A stretch of 64,000 nucleotides of DNA, from positions 1 to 64,000 of the forward strand of contig NZ_JBALOX010000095.1 of assembly GCF_036965165.1 (NCBI RefSeq), in the 5' to 3' direction. This DNA comes from Ferdinandcohnia sp036965165 (lineage in GTDB: Bacteria > Bacillota > Bacilli > Bacillales > Bacillaceae_L). Of this stretch, positions 45,627-54,430 are shown piece after piece; position 1 is the first letter of the stretch; each line of letters opens with the position of its first letter. Below the pieces are notes generated by a model. It was not told the origin of the DNA and did no database searches. It worked only from the letters and a program-made list of their open reading frames with translations. The translations under genes were made by a program, and so were the position numbers.

Positions 45627-46334
45627 ATGAGAGACTCGATCAAGCGAATAGCTCAACAGTTCATCGTTTCCCACTTTCCTGAATCGGATATAGTCTGGGT
45701 AGGCGGAAGTGCTGTTACTGGAAATTTAACATCAGAATCGGATATTGACTTAGTAATAATTGATGAAACAGAAACACCAAGACTTGAATGTTATCACTTT
45801 CTTGGGTGGAAAATAGAAGCATTTATTCATACAGCTTTTTCTCTAGAGTTTGAATTTCAAACAGCTAGATATAGAGGGATGCCTACCATCATTAAGATGT
45901 GTGCCGAAGGTCTACTTATAGAAGATAAAAAGGGGCATGGAAAGGAAATCCAAAGAGAGGCAAAAATACTTTATGAACAGGGTCCGGAACTTTGGGATGA
46001 GGACAAAATAAATGAAGCAAGGTATCAAATTACAGATTTTTTGTCAGACTTTAGAAGTTCGGACGACTTTGGAGAAAGTCTATTTATTTTAAATAAGTTA
46101 ATAAATACGTTAACTGAACTGATTTTAAGGGCAGATGGCAATTGGGTTGGTGAAGGAAAGTGGGTCGTTCGAAGCTTTACATCATATGATAAAGATTTGT
46201 GTGATAATCTAGTTGAATATACAAAAACATACATGAATACAAATGATAAAACTGAACTAATTTCATTCATTCAATCTACACTTGAGAATTATGGTGGGGA
46301 ATTGTTTGTTGGTTATAAAGGATTCTTTTTGTAG
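45627..46334 (+). CDS. nucleotidyltransferase-domain protein (aminoglycoside-adenylyltransferase-like)
   Basis: 235 aa from ATG 45627 after GGGAGGTG; an in-frame upstream start lies before the ribosome site. The polymerase-beta-type motif GGSAVTGNLTSESDIDLVII (GS-x10-DxD) is complete near residue 31. A helical C-terminal part from about 125 to 220 resembles KNTase_C-type bundles. It could modify a small molecule or a protein; a resistance role is only a guess. A truncated copy of its start lies at 34391-34578. Confidence 0.78.
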   Translation: MRDSIKRIAQQFIVSHFPESDIVWVGGSAVTGNLTSESDIDLVIIDETETPRLECYHFLGWKIEAFIHTAFSLEFEFQTARYRGMPTIIKMCAEGLLIEDKKGHGKEIQREAKILYEQGPELWDEDKINEARYQITDFLSDFRSSDDFGESLFILNKLINTLTELILRADGNWVGEGKWVVRSFTSYDKDLCDNLVEYTKTYMNTNDKTELISFIQSTLENYGGELFVGYKGFFL

Positions 46335-46449
46335 ATGAAAAATTACTTATGTACGAAGTAATAGTAATGTAAATACCCATACTCATTGTAATTTTTGTTA
46401 GTTTTTTAGATTTCTCCATGTTTGTACCTGTCCCCGAGCGCCTCTGTGG

Positions 46450-46458
46450 CATAACCTA
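46450..46458 (+). promoter_or_regulatory. possible sigma-K -10 box of the Phe/Arg/Gly-rich spore protein gene
   Basis: CATAACCTA fits the mother-cell sigma-K -10 pattern CATANNNTA, 32 bases before the start codon. A clear -35 AC at the right distance was not found, so this is tentative. Confidence 0.3.
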
Positions 46459-46489
46459 CATTATCATTCAATAAAGGAGGAGTTTTTTT

Positions 46490-46615
46490 ATGCCATTCTT
46501 CGTAGGAGGTCCTCGTTTCGGTTTCCGTCGAGGTCGCTTTTTTGGTCCTCGCTTTGGTTTTCGTCGTGGTTTTGGTCCTGGTTTTGGTTTTCGCCGTGGC
46601 CCATTTTTCTTTTAA
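46490..46615 (+). CDS. 41-aa Phe/Arg/Gly-rich protein, probably spore-associated
   Basis: MPFFVGGPRFGFRRGRFFGP is followed by two further FGFRRG-type repeats and ends GPFFF. AAAGGAGGAG lies 8-10 bases before the ATG. The repeat RFGFRRG occurs three times in 41 residues with almost no other residue types than Phe, Arg, Gly and Pro. Such short basic, aromatic proteins are common in spore coats; the neighbouring germinant receptor operon and YjcZ genes support this. No function known. Confidence 0.7.
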   Translation: MPFFVGGPRFGFRRGRFFGPRFGFRRGFGPGFGFRRGPFFF

Positions 46616-46766
46616 TGGGTTGTCACTTTTCTTTTGATAATTGTTAGATGTTTTATTACTAATGGCGGTGTTTAAAATACTCTCTCCATAAAAATTCCAT
46701 AACTACTAAGCCAAGTGGAGTGTGTATCAAAGCTTGTTCTGAACTAAGGAAAAATAAGTATTCGGT

Positions 46767-46789
46767 CCAGTTGCAAAACTGGGCTTTTT
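46767..46789 (+). terminator. small terminator
   Basis: CCAGTT (46767-46772) pairs with AACTGG (46777-46782), followed by GCTTTTTG. It separates the small spore gene from the second germinant-receptor operon. Confidence 0.55.
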
Positions 46790-46930
46790 GTATGCAAACT
46801 TTTAGGGGTTTTATTGATTTGCATGATAAAAATTCGTCATACTTCTAAGAATCTATAAATTGGAACAACAGCATAATCTTTACACAATGTGCAAAGAATA
46901 CAATTAAAACGTACCAAGGAGAACCAATTC

Positions 46931-48505
46931 ATGAAATTGTCGGGGATATTGAAAAGGAAAGACAATTTTCGAAATCAATTGAATGAATCGTTGGATACAT
47001 TACCGAATATCCCTCTACATTCGGAGTTAAATCAAAATATAGAAGTACTAAAAACAATATATAAAGATTGCTCTGATGTGGTATTTCGTGAATTTAGTAT
47101 CGGCAGAAGCATTAATGCGGTTCTTCTTTACATAGATGGTCTTTCAAATACTGAAGAGGTTGATCAGCATGTGCTTATGCCACTTATGCAGATGAAAAAC
47201 CATGAACATGGTGCAATATTTGAAAAAATAAAACAGGAAATATCGGTTTCCGATATTAAGGATGTTTACTCGATTACTGATATTTTTAAACAAATTTCGA
47301 ATGGCAACTCGATTATTTTAATTGAAAAAGAAACAAAAGGAATTTCCATTGGGTTACCCAACTGGGAAAAACGCAGCATTATGGAACCAGACGCAGAACC
47401 AGTCATTCGCGGACCAAGAGAAGGTTTTATTGAAACATTAAGAGTAAACACCTCCCTTTTACGGAGAAAAATTCGTCATCCGTTATTAAAGATGAAACAA
47501 ATAGATATTGGCCGTTACACAGAAACACCAGTCATCGTTGCTTATATCGAAGGAATTGCGGACAGCACTTTAGTTGATGAAGTGACAAGCAGGCTAAAGC
47601 GAATTAAGATTGATGGCATTTTAGAAAGTGGATATATTGAGGAAATGATTGTAGATCACCCGTTTTCTCCTTTCTCACAAGTTTTAACAACGGAACGGCC
47701 GGATGTAGCAGGAGCCTGCCTTTTGGAAGGGCGTGTTGTTATCTTGATTGACGGCACCCCTATTACATTAATTGCGCCTTGCACGTTCGCTAGTCTGATG
47801 CAGGCACCTGAAGATTACTATAACCCGTTTTACATCAGTACCTTGATTCGTTGGATGCGATATATATTCTTTTTTATCGCCTTGCTCGCACCATCAGCAT
47901 ATGTGGCGATCTTAACGTTTCACCAAGAAATGCTTCCAACCACACTGCTCTTAACCATTGCTCAAAGCCGCGAACAAATCCCTTTTCCGGCACTGATTGA
48001 GGCGTTTATCATGGAAGTCACTTTTGAGGCACTAAGGGAAGCTGGTGTGAGATTACCAAAACAGGTTGGCGCTGCCGTTAGTATTGTCGGAGCCCTGGTC
48101 ATCGGACAAGCAGCGACTGCTTCAGGACTGGTCTCATCACCGATGGTCATGGTCGTTGCCATTACAGGTGTGGCATCGTTTTTAATGCCAAGATATGCGA
48201 CCGGCATATCGATTCGTATCCTGCGGTTTCCCATCATGATTCTTGCAGGAATGTTTGGTTTATTAGGTGTTATGCTCGGTATTACCGCAATTGTCGCACA
48301 TATGTGTACCCTAAAGTCTTTTGGTGTACCATATTTCAATTCGACAGCACCGCTTAAGATTCAAAATTTAAAGGATGTCCTCATTCGAGCCCCGTGGTGG
48401 GCCATGGATACACGACCTGAGTTTTTTTCAAACGATGCAAGTAACTTAGAGCGTCAGTCCAGTAACCTAAAGCCTGGTCCAAGCAAAGGTGGAGACGAAA
48501 GTTGA
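46931..48505 (+). CDS. spore germinant receptor A subunit (GerA family), second operon
   Basis: 524 aa from ATG 46931 with AAGGAG before it; an upstream GTG at 46889 extends the frame without a ribosome site. GerA landmarks match the paralogue at 22170: IRGPREGFIETLRVNTSLLR, LTTERPDVAGACLLEGRVVI and FPALIEAFIMEVTFEALREA, with about five C-terminal membrane segments. First gene of an A-C-D-B operon and overlaps the C gene by four bases. Germinant unknown. Confidence 0.92.
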   Translation: MKLSGILKRKDNFRNQLNESLDTLPNIPLHSELNQNIEVLKTIYKDCSDVVFREFSIGRSINAVLLYIDGLSNTEEVDQHVLMPLMQMKNHEHGAIFEKIKQEISVSDIKDVYSITDIFKQISNGNSIILIEKETKGISIGLPNWEKRSIMEPDAEPVIRGPREGFIETLRVNTSLLRRKIRHPLLKMKQIDIGRYTETPVIVAYIEGIADSTLVDEVTSRLKRIKIDGILESGYIEEMIVDHPFSPFSQVLTTERPDVAGACLLEGRVVILIDGTPITLIAPCTFASLMQAPEDYYNPFYISTLIRWMRYIFFFIALLAPSAYVAILTFHQEMLPTTLLLTIAQSREQIPFPALIEAFIMEVTFEALREAGVRLPKQVGAAVSIVGALVIGQAATASGLVSSPMVMVVAITGVASFLMPRYATGISIRILRFPIMILAGMFGLLGVMLGITAIVAHMCTLKSFGVPYFNSTAPLKIQNLKDVLIRAPWWAMDTRPEFFSNDASNLERQSSNLKPGPSKGGDES

Positions 48506-49701
48506 GTTGTATGAACAGACCTATTAAGAAGGTTATGACTTTAATGCTTCTGCTTTCCTTGAACTCGATTTTCCTAACGGGATGTTGGGACCGCACTGAG
48601 GTGAATGATTTAGCTCTCATTTTGGCAGCAGGGATCGATAAGGGCGAAAAAAACAATATCGAATTATCGGCTCAAATATATATCCCTGGAGGATCACAAG
48701 GCGGACAACAATCCGGGATGTCCAGCGGTTCCAGCAGCAATCAGTCATTTGTTAGGTCAGCTGAAGGAGAAACCATTGCTGATGCGATGGCACGACTCCA
48801 GGAAGAACTGACAAGGCAGGTTTTTTGGGGGCAAAATGAGGTGCTCATTATTGGTGAAAAATTAGCAAAGGCAGGGATAAGTGAACAAATTGATTTTTGG
48901 TTGCGGCACTCTGAACCTCGCATACGTGCCGATGTTTTTGTTTCAAAAGGAAGGGCTAAAACTGTCCTAGGGGCCATACCTGAATTGGAAAGAGACGCCG
49001 CAAAACAACTACGTAAAATCGTAAAAACACATATAGGTGTAAAAGTAACAGTAAAGGATTTATCGCAGATGCTATCGGGTGAATCAGCTCCAGCCGTACT
49101 TCCTTGGGTCGAAGAACTTCCACCCTCACGAATGGATTCAAAGAAAAAAGAAATCCCAATCATTAATGGAGTAGCCATTTTTAAGGAAGGAAAAATGGTA
49201 GGAAGATTAGATGATAAAGAAACAAGGGGGATTCTTTGGCCGAGAAATGAGATTAAATCAGGTGTGATTACGATTGCTTTTGAAGACGAAGATGGCTATA
49301 TCTCCTTAAATTTAATAAGAAGCCATACTGAGTTGATCCCCTCCATAAAGGATGGTAAATGGAGTATGCACATCAAAACAAATGCAGATCTTGAAGTTAT
49401 ACAAAATACGACAAAAGTAAACTTATTCAATCCCAAGGTCATAAAAAAAGCTGAGCAAAAGGTTAAAGATGAGATTGAAGAAAGAGAACGTTTAGCTTTT
49501 TCGAAAGTTCAGGAAAAGTTAAATGCTGATATTTTCGGATTTGCTGATGAATTTCAGAGAAAATATCCACAAATATGGAAGCAAAAAAAAGACGGATGGA
49601 ATGAAACTTTCCCGGAAGTGGTCGTTTCTTTTGAAACGAAGGTAAAGATCGAAAGAACCGGTTTGGCAACTGGACAACGTCAAAGAGGTGTTGAACAATG
49701 A
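48502..49701 (+). CDS. spore germinant receptor C subunit, lipoprotein (GerC family)
   Basis: 399 aa. TTG 48502 overlaps the A stop (TTGA) and lies seven bases after GGTGGAG; ATG 48511 would be too far from that site. Lipobox LTGC followed by WDRTEVNDLALILAAGID. A Gly/Ser/Gln-rich insert (SQGGQQSGMSSGSSSNQS) near residue 75 corresponds in place to the Gly-rich insert of the other C subunit. Overlaps the D gene by four bases. Confidence 0.9.
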   Translation: MSCMNRPIKKVMTLMLLLSLNSIFLTGCWDRTEVNDLALILAAGIDKGEKNNIELSAQIYIPGGSQGGQQSGMSSGSSSNQSFVRSAEGETIADAMARLQEELTRQVFWGQNEVLIIGEKLAKAGISEQIDFWLRHSEPRIRADVFVSKGRAKTVLGAIPELERDAAKQLRKIVKTHIGVKVTVKDLSQMLSGESAPAVLPWVEELPPSRMDSKKKEIPIINGVAIFKEGKMVGRLDDKETRGILWPRNEIKSGVITIAFEDEDGYISLNLIRSHTELIPSIKDGKWSMHIKTNADLEVIQNTTKVNLFNPKVIKKAEQKVKDEIEERERLAFSKVQEKLNADIFGFADEFQRKYPQIWKQKKDGWNETFPEVVVSFETKVKIERTGLATGQRQRGVEQ

Positions 49702-49919
49702 AAATTGGAGTGATAGTAGGGGTAACAGTTATATTGGGGCTTATTTTTTTATGCCAATGGCCCAAGTTGAAGGAAAATGAAAGAAAAGTAAAAATGGTCT
49801 TTTTTTCGTTGATGTTGTTTAACTGGGTTCTTGCTGTTTTGCTTGTTAACTTTCCAGAAATGCCGGGACCTGGGCAATTAATAGATTTCATCTATAAGTC
49901 ATTTGAACCCTTTTGGTAA
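49698..49919 (+). CDS. small germinant receptor D-type subunit
   Basis: 73 aa with two membrane segments (about 4-20 and 33-50) and a conserved-looking end (NFPEMPGPGQLIDFIY). It overlaps gerC by ATGA and precedes the B gene. Short two-helix D subunits of 70-80 residues are known in some Bacillus receptor operons, where they modulate receptor activity. The other receptor operon in this window has none. Confidence 0.8.
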   Translation: MKIGVIVGVTVILGLIFLCQWPKLKENERKVKMVFFSLMLFNWVLAVLLVNFPEMPGPGQLIDFIYKSFEPFW

Positions 49920-49951
49920 ATAGACTCCTTTTAGAAAAGGAATGAACAAAC

Positions 49952-51052
49952 ATGATTGAAAAAGGTAGAATTTCCTACTTAGAGTTATCCCTCATTATGT
50001 ATTCAACAATTGTAGCCACGTCCATACTTTACATTCCATATGTCACAGCACAGCAGGCAAAGCGTGATTTGTGGTTATCTCCCATATGGGGCTCTTTGAG
50101 CGGCTTTCTCATCGTCATAATTATTGTAAAGCTTTCTAAGCAATATCCAGGGAAAACACTAATCGAATATTGTGAACTTATTCTTGGTCGGACCTTAGGC
50201 AAAATCATCGCGTTCATTTACTTGTTTTTTTTATTACACGATACTGCTATCGCATTTAGGGAATACGGTGAGTTCATTGAAAGTGCTTTTTTGCATAAAA
50301 CGCCAATCATTTTTGTTACTGGTAGTATTGCTCTTTCTTGCGCGATTGCTGTCCACGGGGGCATTGAAACGATTGGAAGATGTGCTACGATCTTTATGCC
50401 GGTTGTATTAGCTCTTTATATTCTAATTTATGTCTTTCTAATTCCGGATTTAAATGTAAAAAATTTGTTTCCAATCATGCAGGATGGGGTCATGCCATCC
50501 ATTAAAGGATCCATTGCACCACATGCCTGGTTAAGTCAATTTTCATTGATGTCATTCCTGATTCCGTTTTTAACGAAACAAGAACAGGTTTTGAAATGGG
50601 GAATGTTTTCTGTCGTTGCCAGTGTCTTAACCATGGTATTTATTAATCTTGGGAATCTTTTATTATTTGGAGGAATTCTTTCTAATCTACATTTCCCTGT
50701 GTTTGAGGCTGCAAGATATATAAGTATCGGTTCTTTTTTTGAACATATTGAGTCAATCGTCATCGCCTTTTGGGCTCTTGGTGGATTTGTACAGCTTTCT
50801 GCCTTTTTTTATATGCTAGTGCTTGGTACTTCACAGTGGTTAACACTGCCTAGTTATAAACCGTTTATATTACCAATTGGTTTTTTAATTATTCTCTTTT
50901 CAGTCTGGTCAATCCCCACATTTGAGGATATGATACGAGGAATGGGTACAACTGTGCCCTTTTATTTCTTAACGGTTCAGTTACTCATTCCTATTTTACT
51001 TCTAGGTGTTGCTGTCATACGTCGGAAGAAATCGAAAACGTTCCTGCCGTAA
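49952..51052 (+). CDS. spore germinant receptor B subunit (GerB family), second operon
   Basis: 366 aa and about ten membrane segments. Spore_permease start (ISYLELSLIMYSTIVATSIL, then YPGKTLIEYCELILG). It is 32 bases after the D gene with AAAAGGAA ahead of the ATG, and closes the operon. The order A-C-D-B differs from the A-B-C order of the first operon. Confidence 0.9.
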   Translation: MIEKGRISYLELSLIMYSTIVATSILYIPYVTAQQAKRDLWLSPIWGSLSGFLIVIIIVKLSKQYPGKTLIEYCELILGRTLGKIIAFIYLFFLLHDTAIAFREYGEFIESAFLHKTPIIFVTGSIALSCAIAVHGGIETIGRCATIFMPVVLALYILIYVFLIPDLNVKNLFPIMQDGVMPSIKGSIAPHAWLSQFSLMSFLIPFLTKQEQVLKWGMFSVVASVLTMVFINLGNLLLFGGILSNLHFPVFEAARYISIGSFFEHIESIVIAFWALGGFVQLSAFFYMLVLGTSQWLTLPSYKPFILPIGFLIILFSVWSIPTFEDMIRGMGTTVPFYFLTVQLLIPILLLGVAVIRRKKSKTFLP

Positions 51053-51115
51053 TAGTTGAGATAACTATTCAATAAGTCTTACATAATTTTTTAGATAGAA
51101 GGAGTACTAGGATAG

Positions 51116-51238
51116 ATGAACACTTTATCAACAGCTTTTGTAAAGAGCGGAAAAGTAAAACTACCTGCTACTGTAAGACCAACTATCGATCCTATATACG
51201 GGAAACAATACTACGGCATTTTGAAAAAAGTAAAGTAG
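51116..51238 (+). CDS. 40-aa basic hypothetical protein
   Basis: MNTLSTAFVKSGKVKLPATV, then PTIDPIYGKQYYGILKKVK and TAG. AAGGAG lies about nine bases before the ATG, and a hairpin with a T tract follows the stop, so the gene looks complete. It follows the germinant receptor operon by 63 bases. Family not recognised. Confidence 0.5.
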   Translation: MNTLSTAFVKSGKVKLPATVRPTIDPIYGKQYYGILKKVK

Positions 51239-51245
51239 ACAATTA

Positions 51246-51302
51246 AAGGAATCTATCCAGTGTATGAAGCGAATTACACTAGGGATCAGGTCCTTCTTTT
51301 TT
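51246..51302 (+). terminator. terminator after the small basic gene
   Basis: Outer stem AAGGA/TCCTT and inner AGTGT/ACACT with interruptions, followed by CTTTTTTAT. Confidence 0.55.
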
Positions 51303-51460
51303 ATGTTTCTGTTATAAGAGTTCACTGGATAATGGCATTAATGAAATGGGGTATAGAAACAATAAAAATTATTTAGATAGCTCTCCTGCTTATAGGCTTA
51401 GACACAAAGTTGCATGTGAAAAATTGAAAGTATAGTTCTATAATCAACATAAAAATTTTA

Positions 51461-51687
51461 GGCTGTTTTCGTAAACTTTGTTGTTTTTGTATATGATTGT
51501 GCGAAGGGAAATAGTAATTATTGGCCTCCCTGTGATTTCAGCGGATGGTACGAGACTCCTGCGGGAATAGCGAGCCAAGCGAGACCCCGCAGTGAAGCGA
51601 GGAGGCTTGCGGATCGCCCGCGGAAAGCGAGTACCAGGAGCGGAAATCACCCTATGTTGTAAAAGCAACAATCTTTTAGAAATGAGC
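51461..51687. repeat. long palindromic repeat, full copy
   Basis: A 227-base unit of internal inverted repeats. The outer arms (TTGTTGTTTTT/AAAAGCAACAA), the next arms (GTGATTTC/GGAAATCAC) and the GC-rich core (GAGACTCCTGCGG ... CCGCGGAAAGCGAG) would fold into one long stem. The core words GCGAGCCAAGCGAGACC and GAAGCGAGGAGGC are a familiar intergenic repeat type in Bacillaceae. It is much more GC-rich than its surroundings. A second copy is at 53388-53566 in the same orientation. Confidence 0.8.
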
Positions 51688-51945
51688 CAAATTTTAAGAG
51701 GAACCGTTATAGATTAAAATTTTGGTCAAGTAATTAAAAGCATTTAAAGGAGCTAGACTGTTTTCCCATACAATGTTGCTATAAGTGTTGTGTAATTATA
51801 GAAAATAAAAAACGAGGCAAGGCAACCGCATAATTGATGCCGTTGCCTTGTATTGCACAAACCATAAATGGGTTAGGAAGAGAAGCACAATAACACACTT
51901 CTCCTTTATAGAATTTTGATTCAGTTGTTTCCGAAATAGGGGTGA

Positions 51946-52053
51946 TTAGTATCCACCGCCCACAAATGCAGTGCCAACAATAATCAGCAGTATGAAAAGT
52001 ACAACAATTAATGCAAATCCTGCACCCATACCGTATCCGCCACCGTAGCCCAT
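51946..52053 (-). CDS. YjcZ-family sporulation protein
   Basis: 35 aa: a Gly/Tyr-rich start (MGYGGGYGMGAG), one membrane helix (FALIVVLFILLIIVGTAFV) and a GGGY end, the classical YjcZ plan. AAGGAGGTG precedes the ATG. Members are small single-pass proteins made during sporulation. It shares an upstream element with the second YjcZ gene at 55.3 kb. Confidence 0.9.
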   Translation of the reverse strand: MGYGGGYGMGAGFALIVVLFILLIIVGTAFVGGGY

Positions 52054-52097
52054 AGAAGCACCTCCTTTTTCGAAGATAACATAGTCTATGAATCAAC

Positions 52098-52124
52098 ATA
52101 ATGATCCGACAGGGACAGGTGTGG
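52098..52124 (-). promoter_or_regulatory. conserved upstream element of the first yjcZ-type gene
   Basis: The 27 bases here and those at 55441-55467 agree at 22 positions (minus strand core CCACACYTGTCC, then TCG and ATCAT). They lie about 45-50 bases before the two yjcZ-type starts. The block probably contains a mother-cell (sigma-K type) promoter or activator site. Confidence 0.5.
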
Positions 52125-52250
52125 AAATTAGCAACAAATTAATTGTACAACTTCAATTCTTATGTTAGGTTTATTAATTGCAAAAAAAGGGCTCCTACAT
52201 TCATTTGAATTGTGAATAATGCAGTTGATAGCAATTTAATATTTTAACAG

Positions 52251-52760
52251 CTACATTGGTAAAGTTGATGAGGACTTTACTTCCAATTGTAAGGACTGTA
52301 GCGATTCTTTTCCGAAGAAGGCAAGCGATTTTTTGGATATTTCAATTAACATTTCATCATTTTTCATTAACATCTCCCGTATACGCCTTATTAATAGGAG
52401 AGCATCTTCTCCATTAATTTGATTAGCTACACGTTCAAGTAGCACTTTTGCATCTACAGAATATTTGTGAGCAAAGCTATGACACATGATCATATTCTTC
52501 CGAAGGGCATCAGAGTATTCGCTTGTAAAAGCCCGGCGAATACACCCCCGGATTCCGGCGTAACCATACGATATTTCAGAAACTGCTCGATAAAAAAGTA
52601 CCATTCCATCTGCATGACTTGACTCCGGATGTAAGCGCAGCTCACTGACTAATGAGACTAGATGTCGTACAACCACCTTAGCTGACTCTGTTGAGTTCCA
52701 CCACTCTAACAAACGATGTTGATCATCTGCATTCATACCTAGCGTTTGTGTATAAGGCAT
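52251..52760 (-). CDS. unknown protein, paralogue B of a tandem pair
   Basis: 169 aa from the ATG at 52760 (ribosome run GGGGGG close before); a longer frame reaches into the preceding gene. No signal peptide or membrane segment; mainly helical. The stretch EISYGYAGIRGCIRRAFTSE at about 62-81 aligns at the same position with DIGYGFDAAQGTIRRLLKGE of the gene before it, giving the pattern I-x-Y-G-[FY]-x4-G-x-I-R-R-x4-E. The genes are 25 bases apart on one message. I do not recognise the family; its place among spore genes hints at a spore role. Confidence 0.65.
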   Translation of the reverse strand: MPYTQTLGMNADDQHRLLEWWNSTESAKVVVRHLVSLVSELRLHPESSHADGMVLFYRAVSEISYGYAGIRGCIRRAFTSEYSDALRKNMIMCHSFAHKYSVDAKVLLERVANQINGEDALLLIRRIREMLMKNDEMLIEISKKSLAFFGKESLQSLQLEVKSSSTLPM

Positions 52761-52785
52761 TTTTTCCCCCCCATTCTGTATCCTT

Positions 52786-53289
52786 TTATAGTCGTGGAAT
52801 CGCTTGAACGTTCTGGATCCGTTCGCGAATGATTTCCCAGTCAGGGCCAAGGAGTTCTTGCCCCAGTCTGATGGCTTCCTTAATCCTAATGGAGATTTGA
52901 CTATTTAAATATCGACTTTGCTGGACTAGGTATAATACATTTGAAGATGCCTCTTGAACAGCAAGTTCAAAATTAGGATTTAATTGTTTTTCACTAATCC
53001 GTAATGTATCAAGATCAAACACCAGCATTTCTTTTGCAATGGGAATCCGTTCTCCTTTAAGAAGACGACGAATGGTTCCTTGTGCAGCATCGAATCCATA
53101 ACCGATATCCGCTACAGAAGCATGATATGGATTAAGTCCAGGTGCAGTACGTATGGATGGAATCGATCGAAATCCCGTGGTAATGGAGCATACCACTTCT
53201 TTAGCAGCCATTCCTTGTTCTAAAGCAGAATATATGGCATTTAGATAATAGTCTCTATCGGAGCTCAATTCCATATAGGTAGCTGTCAT
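52786..53289 (-). CDS. unknown protein, paralogue A of a tandem pair
   Basis: 167 aa, first gene of the pair. Soluble and mainly helical: MTATYMELSSDRDYYLNAIY at the start, the shared I-x-Y-G ... G-x-I-R-R motif at about 62-74, and a charged C-terminal helix (IRIKEAIRLGQELLGPDWEI). Ribosome site GAGGGATG. Together with its neighbour and a yjcZ gene it lies between two copies of a long palindromic repeat. Family not recognised. Confidence 0.65.
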   Translation of the reverse strand: MTATYMELSSDRDYYLNAIYSALEQGMAAKEVVCSITTGFRSIPSIRTAPGLNPYHASVADIGYGFDAAQGTIRRLLKGERIPIAKEMLVFDLDTLRISEKQLNPNFELAVQEASSNVLYLVQQSRYLNSQISIRIKEAIRLGQELLGPDWEIIRERIQNVQAIPRL

Positions 53290-53387
53290 TCAGACATCCC
53301 TCACTTTTATGCCTAATTTTTGCATTTAATTGAATTTAATAGAGAAAAATTTGGTCATCGCTCTATATCTAAATTGTCAAAAAATAA

Positions 53388-53566
53388 GGCTGTTTTCGTA
53401 AACTTTGTTGTTTTTGTATATGATTGTGCGAAAGGAAATAGTAATTATTGGCCTCCCTGTGATTTCAGCGGATGGTACGAGACTCCTGCGGATCGCCCGC
53501 GGAAAGCGAGTACCAGGAGCGGAAATCACCCTATGTTTTAAAAGCAACAATCTTTTAGAAGTGAGC
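53388..53566. repeat. long palindromic repeat, copy with 48-base deletion
   Basis: Same unit as 51461-51687 and nearly identical, but 48 bases of the core are missing. The deletion starts and ends at a GCGG word that occurs at both edges in the full copy, as expected for slippage or recombination between short direct repeats. What remains still folds: the two sides of the core now adjoin. Confidence 0.8.
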
Positions 53567-54043
53567 AAAAATAAAAAATGCTCCAATTTACAAAAGTAAT
53601 GGAGCGTAAATGTTAAGCAATCTTTTGAAAATATTTTTAAGGAAAACAGAAATCCTTTCAAACTAACTTAAATATAGCAACTGAAATTACAGAAGAGTTT
53701 AATTCAGATATTTTAGGGGCCAAACATGGTAGATAATAAGTAATTAATATAGCGTTAATCAGGGATTCTTGTTGAATTTATTGAACTTAAGGAGCAGGAT
53801 CGTTTAGGTTATTAAAGTAACGTGTTAATCCATGAAGGATTAATGCACCTAGTAGTTGAAGTTATCCAACTAACGTAAGCAGGTTAGGCGATAGATTGAA
53901 GGACAATTATTCAAAAATAAAAAAAGAATATTGTAGGGTATAAGAAATGTTAAATATTTTACACAGAGGAGAGGTGTGGCATATCTCCTTAGATTTAAAG
54001 TATTGTAACGTAGTGACTGTCATCCAAAAATCATAAAAATTGT
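53567..54043. other. intergenic stretch without a convincing gene
   Basis: A GCTCCA/TGGAGC hairpin at about 53580-53604 follows the repeat. The rest has many stops in all frames and no motif that I recognise. Confidence 0.4.
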
Positions 54044-54430
54044 TTAATCACTTGGACTTGTCTTGCCGCTATATTTATGTGAATGAGGATGAGAGCCGTT
54101 TACAGTGGTTACGCCATGAAATTTGTGGTAATGTCCTCCTTCAGGCAATGGGACAGCTGGGCCTGTGACTCCTCTAATTTCATGTTTATGGCCATCATTG
54201 AAGGAAGTAACCGTAAAATAATGATGGGTATGAGGTACTCCAGTAGGGGCTGGTTCGGTTCTTCCAGCATATCGGTGTTCATGTCCAGCATTAAAAGAGG
54301 TTACTCCAGAGAAATGATGTCTATGAACAGGTTTACCATCCCATGAAGTAAGATATAAAACATGTGAATGTTCGCCATCTCGATTTGGACTAGATGATTA
54401 GACAATATAACCTGTAACCGGTATTTCCAT
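54044..54430 (-). pseudogene. YmaF-family protein gene interrupted by an in-frame TAA
   Basis: From ATG 54430 the frame reads MEIPVTGYIV, then TAA at 54398-54400, then 117 uninterrupted codons: DGEHSHVLYLTSWDGKPVHR, HHFSGVTSFNAGHEHRY, TGVPHTHHYFTVTSFNDGHK, GGHYHKFHGVTTVNGSHPHS and a normal end. The repeated His-x-His units are those of YmaF. A ribosome site precedes the ATG. No good restart codon exists just after the stop. The rest of the gene is intact, so the nonsense change is recent, an assembly error, or read through. Confidence 0.75.

Noticed and set aside
53700..54040. Possible insertion-sequence end or group II intron trace
   Set aside because: No terminal inverted repeats, target duplication or transposase-like frame could be found.
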